NCBI GenBank assembly: GCA_958430865.1
Contig: CAUDNR010000529.1
Coordinates: 1 to 29,371, forward strand
DNA length: 29,371 nucleotides
Direction of reading: 5' to 3'
Source of the DNA: Entrophospora sp. SA101
Taxonomy: Eukaryota; Glomeromycota; Glomeromycetes; Entrophosporales; Entrophosporaceae
The notes beneath the pieces are model-generated. The model ran no database searches. It saw only the letters and a list, made by a program, of their open reading frames with translations, and was not told where the DNA came from. Positions 20,786 to 29,371 of the stretch are shown one piece after another. Both the position numbers and the translations under genes were made by a program. Position 1 is the first letter of the stretch; every line of letters starts with the position of its first letter.

Positions 20786-22593
20786 ATGAGTAAATGCACC
20801 TGGACTCCTAAAACTACTTTACCTTGTCCACACAATTATGAAGAACAGTCAGTAAAGTTTTGTTTTACTATCTATATATATCATTATAATGGCTTTTTTA
20901 TATGATAACAACCTGATATAACATATATAGTGTACCAGAACCTTTAATTCTTGATACAATTCTTGATCATATTGGGAATACTCCACTTGTTAGAATTAAT
21001 AATATTACAAAAGCGGAGGGAATCGAATGTGAAATATGTAAATATATCATATTTATTTTATTTTTATTTATATTTATATTTAAAAATCTTCTCTGTAAAT
21101 AAACAATAGTGGCAAAATGTGAATTCTTCAATGCCGGGGGATCAGTTAAAGATAGAATTGGCAAACGCATGATTGAAGAGGCCGAGAAGGAAGGAATATT
21201 AAAGCCTGGTTATACAATTATTGAACCAACTTCTGGTAACACTGGAATTGGACTCGCTTTGACTGCTGCTATAAAAGGCTACCGTACTGTCATCACTTTG
21301 CCAGAAAAAATGAGTCAAGAAAAGGTAGTGGATATTAAGAGAAAAAAAGAATTTTATTTGTTAAGTTTTAATATACTATTATAAATTTTAAAATTTAGGT
21401 TGATGTACTTAAAGCTCTTGGAGCAGAAATTGTTCGTACTCCAACTGAAGCAGCTTGGGATTCGCCTGAATCACATATAGGAGTGGCAAATAGGCTCAAC
21501 AAAGAAATTCCAAATTCTGTTATATTGGATCAATATAAAAATCCATATAATCCAATGGCTCATTATGATCACACAGCCGAAGAAATTTTAAAATCTTGTG
21601 ATGGGAAAATTGATGTCTTTGTTGCTGGTGCGGGCACTGGTGGAACTTTAACAGGAATTGCTAGAAAATTAAAAGAAAAAAGTGCTGGTACTAAAATAAT
21701 TGGTGTGGATCCTCAAGGATCTTTACTTGCTGAAACTGATGATTCAACTGAAGTCGAATCATATTTGGTAAAATAATAAATTTTTTAAAGATATGTATAT
21801 CTTTAATAATAGGAAAAATAATTTTACATTTAATTATATATATATATAGGTTGAAGGTATAGGATATGATTTTGTTCCTGAAGCACTTGATAGAAGTTTA
21901 ATTGACGAATGGGTCAAATCAAATGATAAAGATTCGTTTATAATGTCACGTAGATTGATTCGAGAGGAAGGCCTTCTTTGTGGCGGTTCATCTGGATCAG
22001 CAATGTGTGCAGCTATCAAAGTAGCCAAGTCAATGAAAAAGGGACAGCGATGTGTAGTGCTTTTAGCAGATAGTGTGCGTAACTATATGTCAAAATTTTT
22101 GAATGACGATTGGATGAAATCACATGGATTTGTCGATGAAGTAACCAAAAAAGAAGAGGAGATCAAGGTTCAAAAATGGGGAGGTGCAACTATTAAAGAT
22201 CTCAAGTTGAAACTGGCTATAACTATAGATTCAAAATCGTCATGTAAAGAAGCTATTGAGATACTACAAAAAAATGGATTTGATCAACTACCTGTTACCG
22301 CGTCCCAAAATAATATACTAGTTGGACTTATTACTCTTGGTAATTTATTATCAAGACTATCCAAGGGAATGGCAACATCTGAATCACCAGTTGAAAAAAT
22401 TATGTTTAAATTTATTAGGAATAAAAATTTCGAAGAAATTACATCCGATACACCGTTAGAAAAGTTAACTAAATTTTTTGAAACAAATAGTTCTGCTGTA
22501 GTGACTGAGCGAGGAGAAGATGGTGTGTTAATTCCTAAACATGTTGTAACTAAAGTTGATTTATTGTCATTTTTGGTTAATTCTAATTCTTAA
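20786..22593 (+). CDS. CBS: Cystathionine beta-synthase, copy 2 (5 exons, 498 aa)
   Basis: Exons: 20786-20847, 20931-21037, 21110-21324, 21399-21767, 21850-22593. The encoded protein is the same as that of copy 1, with PLP Lys70, [15 protein letters not shown] and the CBS-domain pair intact, and all splice sites are kept. Upstream flank and MITE are also duplicated, so both copies should be expressed alike unless the wider context differs. No coding difference was noticed. Confidence 0.93.
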
Positions 22594-23084
22594 TTCTTGA
22601 TTATTTATTGTCGTTATTATTTAATAATTTGGTATTATTGAGCCTAATGACCATAAAAATCTTATAAACTTTAAATTTGAATGTAATTTAAATTAATTTA
22701 TTTAATATGTTTGGTTAATTCTAATTCTAATAACAACCAACTTAATGAAAAATTAAATATACAATTGAATTTTTAATAATCAATTGTAGCAATAAAAAAC
22801 AAATAATATATATATTTTATTTTTAATTTTTGAATCTAAAATTCTATAAATAAATATTAAATGTGTATATACATAGATATAAATTATATATTAAAATTAA
22901 ATGATTTTAAAATAATTATATGTACAAAAAATAGCCCATTTATTTAATTAAATTGATGGACCTTTGGATAATTTTTTACAATATTGTTGCTGCTAAATAA
23001 AGTTTCCATCTAATAATGATAATGGTTAAGGTGTTCCCGCTGGCGATGGTTTTTTTTTTGGAGAAATCAAGCTTGAATGTGTTT
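22594..23084. other. Intergenic DNA between CBS and SET9, copy 2
   Basis: Copy of 6575-7065; AT-rich, no gene seen. Confidence 0.6.
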
Positions 23085-25839
23085 TTAATTTTCTTGTCCA
23101 TAGTTGGGTCCAAATAACGGTATTAAAAAGGCTTCGTTTTCGCCAATCATTTCAATTGACAACTTTTTTGTAAGGTCATAAGGTAACCAGGTACCTTGAT
23201 ATTTGATATTTCCACCAATGATTATGTGTCTTCTTGAATTCCATGTTTGATCCCAACACTTCAACTTTTCCAAATTTCTCAATGAATTTTTAAAGGATCT
23301 TTTCAAAGGGTTAAGATGGACAAAACCACTGTCCTTATCCCATCTTACAAAATTTTCATTGTAGCAATACTCATAAGCTAATTTGATTTAACAAGAAACA
23401 AGAATATATATTGTTAATAATCATGAATAATAAATGGATTTTATCGGATCAAATCGATTAAATTATTTATTATATTATAAGACTTACCATGACTGACTTG
23501 ACCATTTGCACGTTTGTACTTGATAATTTTAACATCGATATTTTCTATCGGGTATGGTGACCAGTCAGTTCTATCTGTGCCCGATATTTGTTGATGATCC
23601 ATTGTTATATCAGCTTTAAATCTTTTGACAGGACGTGATGCCGAACCTTCCGAACTGTCAGCTTTGGTTGTTGTTTTTTGATTGTCATCCTTTCTTGTTC
23701 TTTTCAATCTACGACATGGCCAATCAAGTGTGAATAATTTTAAATGTCGAGTACATCTTAAACATCTCATTGTATTTTTACTTGATTCGAACATGTCATC
23801 ACATATCCTACACCATTTTCTTGTCAATTTGGTTTCTTGATCATTGACATCGGCGGCAGCAGCGGTGACATCACTAGTAACAGCACCAGTACTTGACATA
23901 ACATTTTTAGAAGAGTTAGATTTATCGCTAGCATGAGTTTTTTTTACCATTATTTGAACTCCATTAAGAATTCTTATCAATGGTCGAAATGGGATTCGAC
24001 TACCAGACCAACCATGATATCCTGCATTACTAATTATATTGCACGCACTCTCAGAAATGGTACCATGTGAAACTATAGGATCCAGACCCCTTTGATTTGT
24101 ATCAGGAACACGACGGTGAACGTTTTTGGCGCTAGAACATTTCAGATCTTCGTTGACTTGTTTTAGGCTCATCAAACCCATGTGACTCAAAAGGATAGAT
24201 GAATGCGAACCAGTAACATTGTTTGGAATTCGGTGGATTGTGCTGTTGTAATTAAAGCTTTGGGCAGAAGTGAGGGCTGTAGCAACATTATCGGTTGATT
24301 TATCTGACAACATCGTTGGAGAGTAGTTATGGTCAATTTCTTCGATTTCTGTTCTTGGAGAGTCATGATCGATGTCCATATCCACGTCAATAAGATTCGC
24401 TTCGTCTTGGTGATTATCAGCAACACTGTCAATTATAGGCCTTGGAGTGACTATTTGACTTTGAATTAAAGGTGTTTCTATTATGTTATAAAATTATTAA
24501 TTACAAATCATATAATTGATACAATGTAATCATTAAATCAACAACAACAACAACAATGACGACTTACCACTATGATTATTATTGGTATGGTTCCGTGCAC
24601 TGCGACGTACTACTTTACCTATTCCATCATTATATACAACTCTGTTGATAGAGCCAATATTTTCTTCATCAGGAATCGCAGATTCTGGTTTATATCCACC
24701 TTTTTTAAGACGTTCGCATGTAGCACAAAGACATTCACAATTTCCTTCACCAAAATAGTCATCACCATAGTATGAAGTCAATTCTTCGCCAATTTTAACA
24801 CTTCTGGTGAATTTAAATGAGATCACATTTTGTCCAGCTGCAATAAATGTAGTGTTTGGCTTACAATCGTGCTATTTTATTTATTAATTAATTGCCAACA
24901 ATAAGGGTTATTATTAAACAAATCACGTGATTAATACACAAATATAATACGTATATATATATAGCTTACATTCATGAATCGTGCTGGACCTAATAACAAG
25001 CACATTACATCTTTTCTCTGGGACCACATTATACTAAAATCCCTTCCGCCTTCTAATTTATTTTCTTCATGTGATGTGAGAGGAACTAATGCACCGATAC
25101 ACAAGCGAAGCTCATCCCCTTCATTGAAATCTTTTGTTGCAACTATGCACGCTTCCCTTTTAGAAGATCCAAGATACCTTTTTGTTTCAGTGATTTCATA
25201 TCCAGCATTTGCCTGATACATTTGTAAATATCTTTTTGCGTGGCTATTATTGAAATAAAAGAAACAATCAATATATGTATTATGTTATGCTTATTTAGAA
25301 GTTGACTTGACTGGAAATAACGATCGTGTTATGAAATTAGATTACTTGAAGAAAGTGAGCTCGTCTAAAGTTGATTGTACCACATTTCTAATAGCAGGGA
25401 TTCTATAGTGTGTTCAAGTTAAATATAAAATTCACAATTAACTAATGCATGTGTGGATTTGCGCAACGAAAAAAAATTATTTAACCACAATTATAGAATA
25501 TACACGAGTATTTGAACTTTTGTTAACTGAAATGTATATATTATATGAGAGTATTTTTGGCGATGGTGTTATATGTACTAGATGACATTTTTTCGTGTAT
25601 GATCAAAGTAATTCTATTAACCTTAATAATTCTTCGCACGCCTGGTCTAATTTGACCTTTTCAAGTACATTTTTTCTGATGATGCCAAGAATGACCTCAG
25701 ATGAAACGTCGACCATTTCATAATTAGGATTCAGTTTAAATGTGTTAAACCATAAGAATAGTTGATCTATAAGAATGTCAGTGAGTAGATCGTCTATTTT
25801 TTCCACAACTTTGAACGAAGTGAGGGTTGTTGCGAGCAT
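23085..25839 (-). CDS. SET9: SET9/SUV4-20-type histone H4K20 methyltransferase, copy 2 (6 exons, 711 aa)
   Basis: Exons in transcript order: 25839-25622, 25402-25346, 25243-24970, 24871-24568, 24477-23488, 23377-23085. The protein is the same as copy 1, with NHDC, GEELTSYYGDDYF and the post-SET cysteines present. The upstream flank is shared with copy 1 for about 420 bp; beyond that copy 2 faces the inverted repeat arm rather than the zinc-ribbon gene, so any regulation from farther upstream could differ. Confidence 0.92.
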
Positions 25840-26261
25840 TTTAATTTTAATTTTTTTTTAAAAAAAATTTTCTCTTCACGTAAGTTGTTTGTTCTGATAA
25901 TAAATAAACCTTTTTAAAATTCGACTGTTAATAAAAAACAACAGTTAAATAGGTTGTATCACAAAAAATTTTTTTGATTTCTGGGGGGGGAGAGCTACCG
26001 AAATTACATACAACGCGATTAATTTCGTGAAACAGCAAATCCTGATTATAATTAAATATTAAAACTTAATATTATGTAATCGAACAAACAAAACTGAAAA
26101 ATTATTGATTCTTTATTAGGATAAATAAAAATTACACATACATATTTTGCATATTCTACACATTACATCATTGTTCTCACCTGATTATTATATATATAAA
26201 TAAATTCTCCTGTTCATAATAATAATTTTTTAAAGATGTAATGAACGACGGTAATCAAAAA

Positions 26262-26497
26262 AAAAAACAAAGTCACAGTCATTGTCATCTAAAAAGTGAA
26301 ACTTTATTACAGCTGAACAAAAAAGCGAAATTTGCTTATTAAAAAGAAATAATCTCAACCAAAAAAATTTTTTTTTTGTAATAAAGAACAATTTTTTCTT
26401 AGTAAAAAAATTGTCAATCCTGATCATCTCAACGAACTTTTGTTACAACGAATTTAGGTGGTCAGTCCCACACATTCGTTATGACAAGGTTAGACTG
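26262..26497. mobile_element. Truncated non-autonomous TIR element (inverted)
   Basis: Inverted fragment of the 3689-4434 element with only one terminal repeat (ending CTTGTC...AGACTG at 26497, then TA). The other two thirds are cut off at the poly-A junction, showing that the rearrangement happened after insertion of the element. Confidence 0.7.
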
Positions 26498-26529
26498 TAT
26501 ATCTAATAGCATATTAACATTACTACTAC

Positions 26530-26690
26530 TTGCCTTGTTCGTTTTATTCGTTTTATTTACTTTATTTGCTTCGTTTTATTCGCTTTATTCGCTTTATTTG
26601 CTTTATTCGAATTATTTTTTACTCAATTATTTGCTCAAATTATTCAAATTATTTTTTACTCGAATTATTTGTTTTATTCGTTTTACTTGA
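26530..26690 (-). repeat. AATAAARCG minisatellite, inverted copy
   Basis: Inverted copy of 3496-3656, appearing here as TTTATTCG units; non-coding. Confidence 0.8.
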
Positions 26691-27095
26691 ATTCTTTTTC
26701 CCTAACTACTACAAAAGATTATGATATTATTTTAGTACAAAGAGCTTTAGAAATAAATATTTAACCAATAACTTAATTACAATATAAAAGAGTTATTGAT
26801 TTATTAAATTAAGCCAATAATTAACTAAAAAAATAGGATTAATTTTAAAAGAATATCTGATAAATATTGGTGCTTTCAATATTTACTAATGTCATAACTG
26901 CCCCTCTTATCAATCAATTATCATCGATGTATCTGTAATTTCATAGTTAGTTTTTTGTTGTTGCCATAATTAATTTTAATAGTTGCCAAAATTATCTCCA
27001 ACTATTTGAACTCTTTAGTCAAATGTATATTAATATATAGTTATTTTATGTTCATTCATATAAAGAATATTAAGAATCCATAATTATTGCCATAA

Positions 27096-27695
27096 TTACT
27101 TTTCTTCCAAAGTGGCAAAACTTTTGACTTTAGTCATTGACATAATGAAAGTACTGACTGAAGGTAGTTTCTCACCAAGGGCCATTATTATGTCTCCTTG
27201 GCTATTGTATTTATAATCTGGGATCATGTCAAATTTTCCCTTTTTGATAGAAAAGAAGAATTTTTGTAATTAATAAGGATACATACTGGTAAAGTCATAT
27301 TGACCTCCATAACCTTTCCATTCATTTTTGGCCAATATCAATCCACCTCTCATTATGTCTGAAATCCATTTAGCCTCTTGAGGATCTAAGGGTTCATTTG
27401 CTGATACACTAAGACTAGATTGCTCAAATGCCATAAAGCCATACCCTATAAAAAATAACATATGGTTCATGTACTGTTTCCTGTACATTTCCCATATATT
27501 TTCAGTCAATAATTTTTTATAGGAGCATGACTTTTTCATTACCACCACACATACTTATACCCATTGGAATGCCAAACATTTTTGACTTTTCAAGTAATGC
27601 ATCCCTTTCTTCATTAAATCTAGTATATGTTCTGTATGAGTTTCAAAAGTCTTACAGTAGGCAATGGTAAAATCCATCAAGTGATACAAGTGGTG
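27096..27695 (-). pseudogene. Family B DNA polymerase relic, inverted copy
   Basis: Third copy of the relic. It has the same motif A fragment (at 27270-27548), the same stop after it and the same frame changes as at 2491-3090. Confidence 0.6.
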
Positions 27696-28899
27696 TTACA
27701 AATTTTACCAATAAATTTCAAGAAAATAATTGTGATACAAGCAGACTAAGAGTTTTAGCCAATAGAATTTAAAGAAAATTAATATGATACAAATGGTCTT
27801 TTCAAATTTAGCATGAAATACTTGATATGGAATCAGTATGAAATTTGTAACTATAACATACTGAAAAGGTACATTTTAATTCCGCATATAATAATAAGAT
27901 ACGGAATAGGTATGGAATTTGTAGCATACTAATACTGAAAAGCCATATATAAGGTATGAAATTTGTGACATATTAATACTAATACTAATACTGGAAAGGT
28001 TCTAATATGTTTTGATTCTGTGTTGCAAGTGTGCAATCTGAGTTTCCTATTTAATAGGTTATTTTATGTTCAACACACAACCTACCTGTTGACTTACAGT
28101 CAAAGTTATTTTTATATGACATGCTGACTTATGGTCAAAGTTACTTTATCCTTTTGGATAAAGGGTCCCTAGGTTCTATTTTACTAACTATATCCCAAAG
28201 GCATCCCCTTGAGATGTATCTGAATAATTAAAATGGTTCCCAACTAATAATTAAAGGCTGACCAGACCATTAACCATTAGAAGGGCTGGGGGGTCAATCA
28301 CACTGGGTTTATTAGTTACTTACAGTCGAAGACTATTTTATGTAAGGTTATATATTTATTATTATGTTGTTATCAAGGCTCTTATCAACAATATTAACAA
28401 TTGATTAATTAATGATGCTTATTAACTTGGTCTAAAGCCAAGTGTATTTATACCTCTTGGGGCAATACAAATAATGTGATATGTGCTACTCTACTCTCCA
28501 ATAATATGCTTATCAACTAATTACTAAATAAATATTTACATCAGATGAGTAGGTTAATAAATATAAATATAGAAATATGAATAGGAATAATCTTTCATGT
28601 GAGACTGCACAATGTGCAGCACAACCATTACAATGATATAGAAAGATGGTCATTGGTCGTGATGTAATATTTAGCACATCACATGACTTCCGTAGTAAAT
28701 TCGTTCTAATTGGTCAATATTAACCAGGCAATTGATAGGTCCAAGATTTACTATCTCACACTATTTAAATTAAAATGTTTCAAAAATCAGAAATAAAATT
28801 TTGAAAAAAAAACTTTTGTAAATAATAAAACACTTACAGTCAACCTAATCATTAATTTAACTGTTCTGTACAGAGTTACAAATCCTGGTGCTTCATCTA

Positions 28900-29262
28900 G
28901 TGAAGTAATGGAACAAAATCCATACTTGTAAACAAAAATAAACCATCAACAGGCTGTATGAGTCAATATGAAGACCATTGTGACCATTGTGTTGATCTGA
29001 TAATTGAATGCTCAAGGTTAACTTTAACTTATCCTCAATCTTACAAAATAACTTTAGGAGATTTTTATATACATCATACCTAAAGATTGGTACTGCAATT
29101 GGCTGCAATTCCAATTTTCTATATCTTTAATCATGCCATATGGCAAATATATCATCATGATTACATTCGGCTAGTTTCAATTCATCTTTAATGTACCTTT
29201 TTGATAAATCTTTCAAATCAAAACTATTTTCCAATGTAAATGTTTCATATCCAGCAATAAAG
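28900..29262 (-). pseudogene. Unrecognised degenerate coding relic
   Basis: Reading leftward from about 29262 gives a well-composed, Lys/Asp/Leu-rich protein-like stretch (FIAGYETFTLENSFDLKDL, then KRYIKDELKLAECNHDD), interrupted by TAA at 29127-29129. It then continues in the same frame (LELQPIAVPIFRYDVYKNL, then KIEDKLKLTL) to the end of the frame. One stop in otherwise coding-like sequence points to a recent pseudogene or an unrecognised intron. I do not recognise the family. It may be another part of the element that supplied the polymerase relic, but nothing links them directly. Neither 28758-28899 nor 29263-29371 shows a gene. Confidence 0.35.
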
Positions 29263-29371
29263 CTCCGAACGGTTCAGTTCGGTTCAGTTTTTCAGTTTAC
29301 ATTTGAACCAAAAATTTCAGGTATCCTAAATTCGTTAACTATGCAAAAATAAACATAACATAATAACTTAT

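Larger units (their letters stand above)
18411..26260 (+). repeat. Segmental duplication, copy 2 (partner 2393-10241)
   Basis: Direct copy of 2393-10241 holding the polymerase relic, minisatellite, MITE, CBS and SET9. It starts in the TTGTATCA repeat, where the first 20 bases already differ slightly from copy 1, and lacks the 1459-2392 part of the repeat arm. It ends in an A-run at 26257-26267, where an inverted repeat arm begins in place of the zinc-ribbon gene. Confidence 0.95.
26257..28757 (-). repeat. Right arm of large inverted repeat
   Basis: Reverse complement of about 1459-3944. It joins copy 2 at an A-run shared by both parents (26257-26267). It includes the 1459-2392 part missing from copy 2, and at the positions where the two direct copies differ (for example 2841, 3026, 3032, 3039) it matches copy 1. 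It has its own differences: a changed segment at about 26385-26420 and extra bases near 28590-28620 and 28695-28705. Confidence 0.9.

Noticed and set aside
1..29371. CRISPR arrays, tRNA or rRNA genes
   Set aside because: No spaced identical repeats and no tRNA or rRNA signatures seen on either strand by eye; a tRNAscan run would settle tRNAs.

Overview
This is AT-rich nuclear DNA of a filamentous fungus. The genes carry short introns (about 70-220 bp, nearly all GT-AG) and encode eukaryotic chromatin and RNA-processing factors, and the intergenic DNA is full of MITE-like repeats. The Cys-rich family gene at 10257-11631 and the general character suggest an arbuscular mycorrhizal fungus of the Rhizophagus type (Glomeromycotina). 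That assignment is an inference. There are no bacterial features: I saw no operons, CRISPR arrays or rRNA/tRNA genes.

Layout. 1-1458 is gene-free and holds degenerate repeats and one small MITE. 1459-3951 is repeat-rich and contains a decayed family B DNA polymerase relic. 3689-4434 is a TA-flanked non-autonomous element lying just upstream of a five-exon cystathionine beta-synthase gene (4767-6574, +). Convergent with it is a six-exon SET9/SUV4-20 histone H4K20 methyltransferase gene (7066-9820, -). A single-copy block follows: a Cys-rich zinc-ribbon-like protein (10257-11631, -), a C1D/Lrp1 exosome cofactor (13426 leftward) divergent from a SNIP1/Pml1-like FHA protein (13532-14248, +), and an ARID2/Rsc9-type chromatin-remodeller subunit (14680-17370, -). 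A 10-N assembly gap lies at 17530-17539.

From about 18411 to 26260 the segment 2393-10241 is repeated in direct orientation and nearly without change, so CBS and SET9 are both present twice with identical proteins. At 26257-26267 that copy passes, within an A-run, into an inverted copy of 1459-3944 that runs to about 28757. The window ends in an unrecognised coding relic.

The genes are housekeeping: sulfur amino acid metabolism, H4K20 methylation, RSC/PBAF-type remodelling, and nuclear RNA decay and splicing. I found no new enzymatic system. The notable content is structural: a large direct duplication plus an inverted third partial copy, nested MITEs, a perfect 269-bp tandem duplication between two convergent genes, a probable GC-AG intron, and a probable stop codon split by an intron. 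Because of the N gap, the duplication has to be confirmed as genomic rather than an assembly artefact.
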